Positions 1-9,479 are shown, counted from the stretch's first letter. The stretch is DNA of 64,000 bases from Flectonema sp. DT1601 (GCA_964019425.1 OZ025805.1:282501-346500), one strand, 5' to 3'. The notes: a model not told the origin generated them from the sequence alone. Program-made: numbers and translations.

Positions 1-664
1 AAAAATGAAGTGGACGCAGAGATACTTATGTGTTTCGTGTTCTCTTTTTAATGCAGCCGTCAGAATTATTATGAGACACGTGAATGGAAGTACTTAAAGT
101 ACAACAAAGACACTAATGTTGTTGTGCTGTACTTTTGGTACGGCTGCCAACCAATACCAGTGGCGTGGTTGTTTGTTCTCTTTTGTTTTGTTTTTTTAAA
201 ATGAAACAACAAAAACAGAACAACGACGAGCAACATCCATCCCTTTTCCCCAAACACTCAACACTTTTTTCTTATTTCTGTGCTACGTTTGACTGTGTTC
301 TGGAAAGTGAATTAAATTGTTTTATAAGAAGTTGGATGGAAAACTGTTGTTAAATAATAACTTTATTAATTCTCACAGCCATTATGGAAGTACCACTCTC
401 ATTTGAAAGCCTCGACGTTGTCCGGGGAATACATTTGTGAACTTCTTCTTTGCCTTGTAAAACAGTATTCAAATCCCTTCATAGGAATCTAACAACATGT
501 CGCATTCTTCGTAGTATTCGATACCCAGACATGATTCAATGTAGGGATCGTATTTATATAATTGTTGCCGCCTGGCGTTTGGAACACAACATCCACACAT
601 TCTTTACACAGCAGCCATATATTAACACCCCACAGCAAATAGCATCTCAAAAAACTAACAAACA
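1..664 (+). repeat. 5' flanking module of LRR gene A
   Basis: This block is almost identical to the block before gene B (2665-3324), and its part from about 135 on recurs before genes D and E (about 13556-14083 and 17166-17693). It contains several short open frames on both strands, but none has coding character beyond being copied with the block. The last 100 bases hold two candidate trans-splice acceptor AGs (after ctttacacag and ccccacag) just upstream of the ATG of gene A. I read it as 5' UTR plus intergenic spacer that duplicates together with each gene. Confidence 0.75.
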
Positions 665-2227
665 ATGCAAGTTTTCGTGACGTGTCCTGATTGGGGACTC
701 CCCGCAGTGACAGTGACGGCTGGTGCTGATTCAGTTGTGAACGACGTGTTGACGGCGGCGGCTGAGGAGTGGGATGTCGATCCAGATGAAGTTGAACTCT
801 CGTTTGCTGGTGATACCCTTTGCGAAACTGATCGGCTGGCAGATCATGGAGTGGTTGCAAACAGCGAGTTGGAAATGTGGAAGAAGCAGTTTAGGATATT
901 CGGTAAAAGCTGCTTTGTTGATGATTCAAAACGGGAGAAGTTGCTTCTTTGGATGAGAGACCACATTACGGAGTATTTATGTCTGGACACTCCGACATTC
1001 ACAGAAGATGGTTGCCTCACTGTTGACGGTAAGCTGCTTCCTTCAGATACCAAACAGGTTGCTTTCCGCAATTCAAATTCCAACAGCACAGACATCTCAC
1101 GAGTCACCACTATAGCTGATAAGTTCTTGTATAGTTCACAAATTACTACTATTGACCTTTCAAGTCTTAGTAGTGTCACCGCTATTAAAAAACACTTCTT
1201 GTCTTGTACAAATATCACTTCTCTTGACTTTTCAGGTCTTAGTAGTGTCACCACTATTGGTGATTATTTCTTGCATTACTGTTCCCAAATTACTTCTCTT
1301 AACCTTTCAGGTCTTAGTAGTGTCACCACTATTGGTGATACTTTCCTGTCTCCCTGTGAACAAATCACTTCTCTTGACCTTTCAAGTCTTAGTAGTGTCA
1401 CCACTATTGGGAATGATTTCTTGTCTCGCTGTTCACAAATTACTTCTCTTAACCTTTCAGGTCTTTGCAGTGCCACCACTATTGGTAATAATTTCTTATA
1501 TTCCTGTGAACAAATTACTGCTGTTGACTTATCAGGTCTTAGTAGTGTCACCACTATTGGTGCTTATTTCTTGCTTTCCTGTAAACAAATCACTTCTCTT
1601 GACTTTTCGGGTCTTAGTAGTGTCACCACTATTGGGAATTATTTCTTGTCTCCCTGTGAACAAATCACTTCTCTTGACCTTTCAAGTCTAAGTAGTGTCA
1701 CCGCAATTGGAGAAGGCTTTTTGTCTTATTCACAAAGCACTGCTATTGACCTTTCTGGTCTTAGTAGTGTCACTGCTATTAAAAAACACTTCTTGTCTTA
1801 CTGTTCAAAAATCACTTCTCTTGACTTTTCAGGTCTTAGTAGTGTCACCACTATTGGTGATTATTTCCTGTCTTCCTGTGAACAAATCACTTCTCTTGAC
1901 TTTTCAGGTCTTAGTAGTGTCACCACTATTGGTGATTATTTCTTGTCTTCCTGTGAACAAATCACGTCTCTTGACCTTTCAGGTCTTGGTAGTGTCACAA
2001 CTATTGGGAATTATTTCCTGTCTTCCTGTGAAGAAATCACTACTGTAGACTTTTCAGATCTTAGTAGTGTCACTACTATCGGTGATAATTTCTTGTATTC
2101 TTGTTCAGAAATCACTGCTCTTGACTTTTCAGGTCTTAGTAGTGTCACCACTATTAATAATTATTGTAGTCTCACTGTTCCGAAATCGCTGCTCTTGACC
2201 TTTCGGGTTCCCTACTTAGGGTACTGA
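665..2227 (+). CDS. Ubiquitin-like/BspA-type LRR protein, copy A (520 aa, altered C-terminus)
   Basis: Residues 1-75 look like a ubiquitin-like beta-grasp domain (VFVTCPDWG, VELSFAGDTL, LADHGVVANSELEM). A conserved linker of about 65 residues follows (KSCFVDDSKREKLLLWMRDH). From about residue 141 there are 15 leucine-rich repeats of about 25 residues with consensus SSVTTIGDYFLSSCEQITSL, the BspA/Treponema LRR_5 style. No signal peptide or membrane segment is visible, so an intracellular or unconventionally secreted recognition protein is possible; the function is unknown. In the last repeat the frame changes at about 2157-2170 relative to genes C-F, so the usual LESVQLPES ending is replaced by a short tail ending VPYLGY. 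The start is the first ATG after the acceptor AG, shared by all copies. Confidence 0.85.
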   Translation: MQVFVTCPDWGLPAVTVTAGADSVVNDVLTAAAEEWDVDPDEVELSFAGDTLCETDRLADHGVVANSELEMWKKQFRIFGKSCFVDDSKREKLLLWMRDHITEYLCLDTPTFTEDGCLTVDGKLLPSDTKQVAFRNSNSNSTDISRVTTIADKFLYSSQITTIDLSSLSSVTAIKKHFLSCTNITSLDFSGLSSVTTIGDYFLHYCSQITSLNLSGLSSVTTIGDTFLSPCEQITSLDLSSLSSVTTIGNDFLSRCSQITSLNLSGLCSATTIGNNFLYSCEQITAVDLSGLSSVTTIGAYFLLSCKQITSLDFSGLSSVTTIGNYFLSPCEQITSLDLSSLSSVTAIGEGFLSYSQSTAIDLSGLSSVTAIKKHFLSYCSKITSLDFSGLSSVTTIGDYFLSSCEQITSLDFSGLSSVTTIGDYFLSSCEQITSLDLSGLGSVTTIGNYFLSSCEEITTVDFSDLSSVTTIGDNFLYSCSEITALDFSGLSSVTTINNYCSLTVPKSLLLTFRVPYLGY

Positions 2228-2664
2228 TGCGACTTTGAAAAAATGAGAATAGAGTTTTGTTTGTTTATGAAAAAGGTTTTCATATTTCTGACTTGCAGCG
2301 CCAAGCCTCATGCAAGTAATTGTTTAACCCCATTTTTATTAACCCGAATAAGATTAAAGGGTCACTTGTATTTTTGCATCCTCACTCACTTTTGTAAAGA
2401 ATCTCGAAACACGTGGGGCATTTTGTTGCCATATGTGGCGTACCCGCGACAGTTTATTGTGTCTTTTATTTCGTACTTGGGTATGGAAGTTTTCACGTGA
2501 GGTTTGTGTTGTTAATTTCGATGCTGCTTTTGTCAAAATGTGTGAAACCTGTATTTATTTTATCCAGTATCGAGTAATTCCCCAGGGTGATCATTTGATA
2601 TGTAAAGTTGTTATTGTTTTTAACATTATCAAAGTTTCAACCCTATGGCACTCAACTACTGGTG
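2228..2664 (+). repeat. 3' flanking module of LRR gene A
   Basis: About 440 bases follow gene A with no convincing gene. The first 230 bases are nearly identical to the sequence after gene B (6340-6571). They contain a short word family (cagcgccaagcc...gcaag...tttaac) that also occurs near 33145 and 55530. The end of the block runs into the next unit, because the words around 2667-2735 repeat 1-75. This shows A and B are a tandem duplication with a unit of about 2.66 kb, excluding differences in LRR number. Confidence 0.7.
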
Positions 2665-3324
2665 AGTGGACGCAGAGATACTTATGTGTTTCGTGTTCTC
2701 TTTTTAATGCAGCCGTCAGAATTATTATGAGAGATGCGAATGGAAGTACTTAAAGTACAACAAAGACACTAATGTTGTTGTGCTGCACTTTTGGTACGGC
2801 TGCCAACCAATACCAGTGGCGTGATTGTTTGTTCTCTTTTGTTTTGTTTTTTTAAAATGAAACAACAAAAACAGAACAACGACGAGCAACATCCATCCCT
2901 TTTCCCCAAACACTCAACACTTTTTTCTTATTTCTGTGCTACGTTTGACTGTGTTCTGGAAAGTGAATTAAATTGTTTTATAAGAAGTTGGATGGAAAAC
3001 TGTTGGTTGTTAAATAATAACTTTATTAATTCTCACAGCCATTATGGAAGTACCACTCTCATTTGAAAGCCTCGACGTTGTCCGGGGAATACATTTGTGA
3101 ACTTCTTCTTTGCCTTGTAAAACAGTATTCAAATCCCTTCATAGGAATCTAACAACATGTCGCATTCTTCGTAGTATTCGATACCCAGACATGATTCAAT
3201 GTAGGGATCGTATTTATATAATTGTTGCCGCCTGGCGTTTGGAACACAACATCCACACATTCTTTACACAGCAGCCATATATTAACACCCCACAGCAAAT
3301 AGTAACTCAAAAAACTAACAAACA
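2665..3324 (+). repeat. 5' flanking module of LRR gene B
   Basis: This is a near-identical copy of 1-664, differing by a few substitutions and a 4-base insertion near 3004. It supplies the same two candidate AG acceptors just ahead of the ATG of gene B. The open frames in it (for example 2791-3066 and 3110-3340) are copies of the frames in the first module and are not considered genes. Confidence 0.75.
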
Positions 3325-6300
3325 ATGCAAGTTTTCGTGACGTGTCTGGATTGGGGACTCCCCGCAGTGACAGTGACGGCTGGTGCTGATTCAGTTGTGA
3401 GCGACGTGTTGACGGCGGCGGCTGAGGAGTGGGATGTGGATCCGGATGAAGTTGAACTCTCATTTGCTGGTGATACCCTTTGCGAAACTGATCGGCTGGC
3501 AGATCATGGAGTGGTTGCAAACAGCGAGTTGGAAATGTGGAAGAAGCAGTTTAGGATATTCGGTAAAAGCTGGTTTGTTGATGATGCAAAACGGGAGAAG
3601 CTGCTTCTTTGGATGAGAGACCACATTACGGAGTATTTATATCTGGACACTCCGACATTCACAGCAGATGGTTGCCTCGATGTTGACGGTAAGCTGCTTC
3701 CTTCAGATGCCAAACAGGTTGCTTTCCGCAATTCCGATTCCAACAACACAGACATCTCACTGGTTACTACTATCGAAGATGGATTCTTGTCAATCTACAA
3801 TGATAGTACAAGAAGAAGTGAATTCTCTTTTTATTGTTCACGAATTACTACTATTGACTTTTCAGGTCTTAGTAGTGTCACCACTATTGATGATCGTTTC
3901 TTATATTCCTGTGAACAAATTACTTCTCTTGACCTTTCAGGTCTTGGTAGTGTCACCACCATTGGTAATCATTTCTTGTATTACTGTAGACAAATCACTT
4001 CTCTTGACTTTTCAGGTCTTAGTAGTGTCACCGCTATTGGTAACAATTTCTTGATTCATTGTGAACAAATCACTTCTCTTGACCTTTCAGGTCTTACTAG
4101 TGTCACCACTATTGGGAAATATTTCTTGAGCTACTGTAGACAAATTACTTCTCTTGACCTTTCAGGTTTTAGTAGTGTCACCACTATTGGTGATAGTTTC
4201 TTGAATAATTCCGGTGAACGAATCACTTCTCTTGACCTTTCAAGTCTTAGTAGTGTCACCACTATTGGTAAATATTTCTTGTTATCCTGTGAACAAATCT
4301 CTCTTGACCTTTCAGGTCTTAGTAGTGTCACCACTATAGCTGATAAGTTCTTGTTTCGTTGTTCACAAATTACTACTATTGACCTTTCAAGTCTTAGTAG
4401 TGTCACCACTATCGGAGATGAGTTCTTGTCTCGCTGTTCACAAATTACTTCTCTTAACCTTTCAGGTCTTAGTAGTGTCACCACTATTGGTGATTATTTC
4501 TTGCTTTCCTGTGAACAAATCACTACTATTGACTTTTCAGGTCTTGGTAGTGTCACCACTATTGGTGATACTTTCCTGTCTTCCTGTGAACAAATCACTT
4601 CTCTTGACCTTTCAAGTCTAAGTAGTGTCACCGCAATTGGAGAAGGCTTTTTGTCTTATTCACCAAGCACTGCTATTGACCTTTCAGGTCTTAGTAGTGT
4701 CACCGCTATTAAAAAACACTTCTTGTCTTATTCAAAAATCACTTCTCTTGACTTTTCGGGTCTTGGTAGTGTCACCACTATTGGTGATACTTTCCTGTCT
4801 TCCTGTAAACAAATCACTTCTCTTGACCTTTCAAGTCTAAGTAGTGTCACCACTATTGGTGATTATTTCCTGTCTTCCTGTGAACAAATCACTTCTCTTG
4901 ACCTTTCAGGTCTTAGTAGTGTCACCACTATTGGTGATTATTTCCTGTCTTCCTGTAAACAAATCACTTCTCTTGACCTTTCAAGTCTAAGTAGTGTCAC
5001 CACTATTGGTGATTATTTCCTGTCTTCCTGTGAACAAATCACTTCTCTTGACCTTTCAGGTCTTAGTAGTGTCACCGCTATTAAAAAGCACTTCTTGTCT
5101 TATTCAAAAATCACTTCTCTTGACTTTTCAGGTCTTAGTAGTGTCACCACTATTGGTGATTATTTCTTGCTTTCCTGTAAACAAATAACGTCTCTTAACT
5201 TTTCGGATCTTGGTAGTGTCACCACTATTGGTGATACTTTCCTGTCTTCCTGTGAACAAATCACTTCTCTTGACCTTTCAAGTCTAAGTAGTGTCACCGC
5301 AATTGGAGAAGGCTTTTTGTCTTATTCACCAAGCACTGCTATTGACCTTTCAGGTCTTAGTAGTGTCACCGCTATTAAAAAACACTTCTTGTCTTATTCA
5401 AAAATCACTTCTCTTGACTTTTCGGTAGGTCTTAGTAGTGTCACCACTATTGGTGTTTATTTCCTGTCTTCCTGTAAACAAATAACGTCTCTTGACTTTT
5501 CAAGTCTTGGTAGTGTCACCACTATTGGTGATTATTTCCTGTCTTCCTGTGAACAAATCACTTCTCTTGACCTTTCAGGTCTTAGTAGTGTCACCGCTAT
5601 TAAAAAGCACTTCTTGTCTTATTCAAAAGTCACTTCTCTTGACTTTTCAGGTCTTAGTAGTGTCACCACTATTGGTGATAATTTCCTGTCTTCCTGTGAA
5701 CAAATCACTTCTCTTGACCTTTCAAGTCTAAGTAGTGTCACCGCAATTGGAGAAGGCTTTTTGTCTTATTCACAAAGCACTGCTATTGACCTTTCAGGTT
5801 TTAGTAGTGTCACCGCTATTAAAAAACACTTCTTGTCTTATTCAAAAATTACTTCTCTTGACTTTTCAGGTCTTAGTAGTGTCACCACTATTGGTGATTG
5901 TTTCTTGTCTTCCTGTGAACAAATCACGTCTCTTGACCTTTCAGGTCTTAGTAGTGTCACCACTATTGGTGATTATTTCTTGTCTTCCTGTGAACAAATC
6001 ACGTCTCTTGACCTTTCAAGTCTTGGTAGTGTCACCACTATTGGGAATTATTTCTTGTCTTCCTGTGAACAAATCACGTCTCTTGACCTTTCAAGTCTTG
6101 GTAGTGTCACCACTATTGGGAATTATTTCTTGTCTTCCTGTGAAGAAATCACTACTGTAGACTTTTCAGATCTTAGTAGTGTCACTACTATCGGTGATAA
6201 TTTCTTGTATTCTTGTTCAGAAATCACTGCTCTTGACTTTTCAGGTCTTAGTAGTGTCACCACTATTAATAATTATTGTAGTCTCACTGTTCCGAAATCG

Positions 6301-6339
6301 CTGCTCTTGACCTTTCGGGTTCCCTACTTAGGGTACTGA
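3325..6339 (+). CDS. Ubiquitin-like/BspA-type LRR protein, copy B (1004 aa, longest)
   Basis: It has the same ubiquitin-like N-terminal domain and linker as copy A, followed by about 34 leucine-rich repeats, the largest array in the window. Three repeat variants alternate: the 25-residue type with a CEQ motif, a shorter IKKHFLSYSK type, and a still shorter IGEGFLSYSPSTAID type. The two short types occur together as a block at about 4640, 5299 and 5743, so multi-repeat segments were duplicated as units. The C-terminus ends in the same frame-switched tail (VPKSLLLTF...YLGY) as copy A and lacks the LESVQLPES end of C-F. The first repeat carries an extra segment of about 11 residues (near residues 155-165) not found in other copies. 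Function is unknown; repeat count variation suggests rapid change in the recognition surface. Confidence 0.85.
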   Translation: MQVFVTCLDWGLPAVTVTAGADSVVSDVLTAAAEEWDVDPDEVELSFAGDTLCETDRLADHGVVANSELEMWKKQFRIFGKSWFVDDAKREKLLLWMRDHITEYLYLDTPTFTADGCLDVDGKLLPSDAKQVAFRNSDSNNTDISLVTTIEDGFLSIYNDSTRRSEFSFYCSRITTIDFSGLSSVTTIDDRFLYSCEQITSLDLSGLGSVTTIGNHFLYYCRQITSLDFSGLSSVTAIGNNFLIHCEQITSLDLSGLTSVTTIGKYFLSYCRQITSLDLSGFSSVTTIGDSFLNNSGERITSLDLSSLSSVTTIGKYFLLSCEQISLDLSGLSSVTTIADKFLFRCSQITTIDLSSLSSVTTIGDEFLSRCSQITSLNLSGLSSVTTIGDYFLLSCEQITTIDFSGLGSVTTIGDTFLSSCEQITSLDLSSLSSVTAIGEGFLSYSPSTAIDLSGLSSVTAIKKHFLSYSKITSLDFSGLGSVTTIGDTFLSSCKQITSLDLSSLSSVTTIGDYFLSSCEQITSLDLSGLSSVTTIGDYFLSSCKQITSLDLSSLSSVTTIGDYFLSSCEQITSLDLSGLSSVTAIKKHFLSYSKITSLDFSGLSSVTTIGDYFLLSCKQITSLNFSDLGSVTTIGDTFLSSCEQITSLDLSSLSSVTAIGEGFLSYSPSTAIDLSGLSSVTAIKKHFLSYSKITSLDFSVGLSSVTTIGVYFLSSCKQITSLDFSSLGSVTTIGDYFLSSCEQITSLDLSGLSSVTAIKKHFLSYSKVTSLDFSGLSSVTTIGDNFLSSCEQITSLDLSSLSSVTAIGEGFLSYSQSTAIDLSGFSSVTAIKKHFLSYSKITSLDFSGLSSVTTIGDCFLSSCEQITSLDLSGLSSVTTIGDYFLSSCEQITSLDLSSLGSVTTIGNYFLSSCEQITSLDLSSLGSVTTIGNYFLSSCEEITTVDFSDLSSVTTIGDNFLYSCSEITALDFSGLSSVTTINNYCSLTVPKSLLLTFRVPYLGY

Positions 6340-6687
6340 TGTGACTTTGAAAAAATGAGAATAGAGTTTTGTTTGTTTGTGAAAAAGGTTTTCATATTTC
6401 TGACTTGCAGCGCCAAGCCTCATGCAAGTAATTGTTTAACCCCATTTTTATTAACCCGAATAAGATTAAAGGGTCACTTGTATTTTTGTATCCTCACTCA
6501 CTTTTGTAAAGAATCTCGAAACACCTGTGGGGCATTTTGTTGCCATATGTGGCGTACCCGCGACAGTTTATTTTCTTCTGCCGATTATTTTCATATAAAA
6601 TGTTGTTATCCGAGTGTGATTCTTTCGCGATATCAATTATTCCCTTTTTCAGACTCTGTTCCCACTTCTCTCCCGGTGTCCCGTCGA
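6340..6687 (+). repeat. 3' module of gene B joined to foreign sequence
   Basis: The first 230 bases repeat the 3' module of gene A. Similarity stops near 6571, inside the gcgacagtttatt words. After that the sequence resembles the stretch near 62010 (ccctttttcagactctg), so a breakpoint lies here. No gene is seen. Confidence 0.55.
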
Positions 6688-6784
6688 AGACGACCTTTCT
6701 ATAGTAGATGCACTGATCAATCCTGACTGGTCAGAATCAAAGCTTTCTAAATTTCTTTCTCGGTTAAGTCTCCTCCTGCGGTGA
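6688..6784 (+). pseudogene. Fragment of the conserved C-terminal-like ORF (tail only)
   Basis: These bases match the last 32 codons of the open frame found whole at 11895-12149 and 16524-16778 (DDLSIVDALINPDWSESKLS...). Only the tail is present, joined to unrelated sequence on the left, so it is a broken copy. Confidence 0.7.
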
Positions 6785-6907
6785 AATCCCCTTGGGGTAG
6801 ATAAAGAACGTTTCTTTCCTTTAGTGTAATTGTCTTATTTTATTTTTTTGTTAGTATCATTTCTCTTTCTTATCATTACTTTATTTCTTATTTTCTGATC
6901 TAATAAT

Positions 6908-7114
6908 GTCACCACTATTGGTGATTATTTCCTGTTTTCCTGTGAAAAAGTCACTTCTCTTGACCTTTCAGGTCTTAGTAGTGTCACCACTATTGGAGAT
7001 TGCTTTCTCAGTGAATGCAACGCTCTTGAATCTGTCCAGCTGCCTGAAAGTAATAGCGCTCTCATTGAGAAGTCTGTGAAAGCAGCGATTGATCAATTCT
7101 GGATAAAGCGGTGA
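6908..7114 (+). pseudogene. LRR gene 3'-end fragment
   Basis: This stretch reads in one frame as two LRR repeats followed by the LESVQLPESNS ending typical of genes C-F, so it is the last 69 codons of such a gene without any 5' part. The end is changed: one extra base in the AIDHSG region moves the stop downstream and gives AIDQFWIKR. It lies directly after the fragment at 6688-6784 and its trailing spacer, the reverse of the usual order (LRR gene, then that ORF), which indicates rearrangement. Confidence 0.8.
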
Positions 7115-7392
7115 ATTGATTCTTAAAGTTTTGTTTTTTGTTATTTTTGTTTTGTTAATTGGAGTTTAACTGCAAAAATGAATACTTTTCTTTTACTAAT
7201 TTCTACTTTTCTTGTTCTCACTTTTCTGTTCTAAAATTAATGATAATAACTAATTACATTCGATTGAATTTTCCCGCCCTCTCCCCTTCTTTTGACTGAT
7301 AAACATTAATACTAACTATATAACTAATTATTTACCGAGACATTCTTAAAGGCACAAAAGATTTAAGACTCCCTTTCGATCATTTTGACAAG
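7115..7392 (+). repeat. Spacer with copied words
   Basis: No gene is seen. About 7165-7250 matches the 3' half of the A-type motif repeat (words around gaatacttttcttttac and gttctaaaattaatg), also found at 7785, 10075, 10350 and 54165. From about 7254 on, the sequence repeats at 9595. Confidence 0.5.
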
Positions 7393-7587
7393 ATGTACCG
7401 AACTACAGAATATAGTTTCCATATGATACCATTAAAAGCTCAGACTGATATGGATGTTACAATGACACCTGCGAATATAGGACCTTTGATGGTATGCGAA
7501 GATAAAGTAAAACGGAAATTGGATGACGACTCATCCATTAACTCGACTGTAATAGTGAAACGACCAGACGTCAAAAATTCAAATTGA
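7393..7587 (+). CDS. Small ORF, 64 aa, duplicated (copy 1)
   Basis: A real ATG opens a 64-residue frame that begins MYRTTEYSFHMIPLK and ends KRPDVKNSN, with a charged KRKLDDD stretch. It is not recognised. A copy at 9686-9880 differs by one residue (R3 to Q) in an otherwise nearly identical duplicated block of about 500 bases. The start follows ttgacaag, which could act as an acceptor. It may be the N-terminal remnant of a larger gene or a small real gene. The duplicate is too young for conservation to prove selection. Confidence 0.35.
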   Translation: MYRTTEYSFHMIPLKAQTDMDVTMTPANIGPLMVCEDKVKRKLDDDSSINSTVIVKRPDVKNSN

Positions 7588-7666
7588 GCAAAAGCAAATA
7601 AACATTGCTAGCCCTATCCTGGCGAGCTCCGATGGATTTTTATCTTTGAACGATAGCAACTTCAAC

Positions 7667-7753
7667 ATAGAATGAAGTCCCTTAGAACTTACTGATGAAG
7701 GCCTAAAAAGGGACAAGTAGTATAAGATTAAGGCCTGAAACTTCATATTCTAT
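7667..7753 (+). ncRNA. Repeated structured RNA-like motif, A-type (copy 1)
   Basis: The 87-base unit has paired ends (ATAGAAT-GAAG with CTTC-AT-ATTCTAT). Inside it are ACTGATGAAGGCCT, then AAGGGAC, then AGGCCTGAAAC. The AGGCCT words can pair with each other and GTCCCTT can pair with AAGGGAC, which would form a pseudoknot. GTC, CTGATGA and GAAAC occur in the order of a type III hammerhead ribozyme, but a closed stem I is not evident. Box C and box D-like words (TGATGA, CTGA) also allow a snoRNA-like reading. Confidence 0.45.
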
Positions 7754-7941
7754 TACCCTTTGATGTTAAGAAACTGCAGCAATGAATACTTTTCTTTTAT
7801 CAATCTCTACTTTTCTTATTCTCACTTTTCTGTTCTAAAATTAATGATAATAACTAATTATTTCACCCTAAAAATCTTTCTGTGACCGGAAATCAGTTCT
7901 TTTGAAATAGACCAATTGATGGATCCGATTTATTAATTAAC

Positions 7942-8028
7942 TGGAATGAAGTCCCTTAGAACTTACTGATGAAGGCCTAAGAGGGACAAGTAGTATAAGA
8001 TTAAGGCTCCTGAAAACTACGTATTCCA
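7942..8028 (+). ncRNA. Repeated structured RNA-like motif, B-type (copy 2)
   Basis: It has the same core words as copy 1 but different ends: TGGAAT pairs with ATTCCA where copy 1 has TAGAAT with ATTCTA. The inner 3' strand reads AAGGCTCCT. The larger B-type repeat continues to about 8140 (gtgtattatggaacag ... actcatattctaac). Confidence 0.45.
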
Positions 8029-8139
8029 CAAGTGTATTATGGAACAGCAGAACAATTGTGTTTTTATAATTTTTCTTTTTTATATTTTATTTTAATTTTA
8101 GTGCACTTTTTTTATAATAAACTCATATTCTAACTTCGG

Positions 8140-8450
8140 TAACTACCATGTGGGACTCGCTTAGGGTCTACCAGTGCAGGTTGCCAAGCTGCTTCTAGGA
8201 AGCAGCATATGACGGGGTATTTCGGTTCTTCGTAACCACTTTCCCTGCAAGGTGCATTCTACCTAAAGACTCCACCAAGCTAACATATGGCGAGGAGGAG
8301 CATGACTGACCATTTCAGTCATTTTCTGCATTAACATTTGTTCCAACGAATTATTTTGATATTTATTTTTCTTTTATATCCCCATTTTTGTTTTCCTAGA
8401 AACGCAATTTTGATTATTACTTTTATTTACATCTTTTACCACGGTAAGGT
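8140..8450. other. Hairpin-rich non-coding stretch
   Basis: There is no open frame of note. Two strong hairpins are visible: GCTGCTTC-TAG-GAAGCAGC at 8188-8206 and TGACTGA...TCAGTCA at 8303-8321. A weaker GGTT/AACC pair lies near 8222-8236. The stretch could be a structured RNA or part of a decayed mobile element. I cannot assign it to a family. Confidence 0.35.
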
Positions 8451-9395
8451 AATGTGAAGCGGGCCCTGCTCATCTCTCTATTTTACTCCTTTAAAACTAT
8501 TTTCCTTTTCTTTCTAAATTAATCTCTCCTCTCTACTTAGTCAACGGGCAAGATTTAACCTGGACCCCTTCTTGCTCTCCACCTAGCAACGAACAACGTT
8601 TAGCCTACGTTTTTTACCGTTCGAAGTTAGGTATGCTTTTAGGGCACGAAAGGCTATGAGCCTAGCGGATAAGTGGTTTCTGATCGTGTTAAGATAACCC
8701 CCCTCTCTCTGAGGGTAGAAGTCGATACCCGCCTACAAAAAACTTCTGTAAGAACGAGGTTTCTTCGAATACTTTTAGTTCTCTTCCTTTAAAGAGAAAA
8801 AGCCGCCGCTTTAGGCAAAATAATATTTCACATGCGACACCCGAACTATTTTAGGACGAGACCCAATGCAAAGGGGTATAACTTTGCAAAAAAAAACCTG
8901 GAGGGGTTGAAAACTCAAAGTTTTGGGGATTCCCAAAACAACAACAAAAAAGCAATAACTAAAGATTTCAATCAAAAAACGTTTCTAGACCCCATTTTTC
9001 CCGCCCCCATTCCCATTCACCAGTCAATGCAAACAAAGAGCTACGGACAGCGCTTTTTAAAGTCCTGCCTTTAAGGGACTTCCTTCTCTGGAAAATCACG
9101 CACACCGGCAAGACTACGTGTTTTAGTAGAACAGCGAAGCGGTAAACAGCTACCGTTTAATGCAATTAATACAGCAATTCGCAGCGTGAGTGCGGGGAAC
9201 CTTCGTATCATCATCGAGGGAACAGCAACTCAGCGCACACAAAAGCAAGGTTACAACCAGAACCCATGGAAAAAGAGCCAGATGAAAAAAGTAGATCATC
9301 TGTTTGCCAAACCATCACAGCACCGGCACAGAAGAAGTTACGGGCGACAACGAGGCGGCCGTCTTAGACATGTATGAAAGATAGCAACTTCAACA
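8451..9395 (+). other. GC-richer island with two in-frame open stretches, possible mobile-element remnant
   Basis: Base composition changes here to less AT-rich sequence with few long A/T runs. An ATG frame at 8832-9074 (80 aa, MRHPNYFRTRPNAKGY...) is followed in the same frame, after one stop, by about 100 open codons to 9377 (…RLRVLVEQRSGKQLPFNA…, then basic RRSYGRQRGGRLRHV). The second part looks like a basic nucleic-acid-binding tail. I recognise no family. The island sits between two B-type motif repeats, which fits insertion of a foreign or mobile segment. Confidence 0.35.
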
Positions 9396-9479
9396 TGGAA
9401 TGAGGTCCCTTAGAACTTACTGATGAAGGCCGAGGGACAAGTAGTATGAGATTAAGGCTCCTGAAAACTACGTATTCCA
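9396..9479 (+). ncRNA. Repeated structured RNA-like motif, B-type (copy 3)
   Basis: The ends TGGAAT and ATTCCA pair. GGTCCCTT and GAGGGAC are kept although the loop between them is 3 bases shorter than in other copies. The rest of the B-type repeat runs to about 9583. Confidence 0.45.

Noticed and set aside
489-860. Minus-strand 123-codon frame over the 5' module and gene start
   Set aside because: It overlaps the acceptor sites and the conserved N-terminus of the LRR gene, and it is copied only because the module is.
844-1254. Minus-strand frames across LRR genes (…MVTLLRPERSREVIC…)
   Set aside because: Reverse-frame shadows of the same repeats, present in every copy without other support.
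1152-2048. Long hydrophobic frames (LLLTFQVLVVSPLL...) inside the LRR genes, also in B, C, D, E, F
   Set aside because: They overlap the LRR frame, lack independent starts and exist because the repeat period is a multiple of three. They are shadows, apart from the short tails of A and B.
665-6339. CRISPR-like appearance of the regularly spaced 75-bp repeats
   Set aside because: The repeats are translated continuously as LRRs with no unique spacers.
8588-8700. tRNA- or promoter-like words (gttcgaagttagg near 8618)
   Set aside because: A B-box-like word alone; no cloverleaf could be drawn around it.
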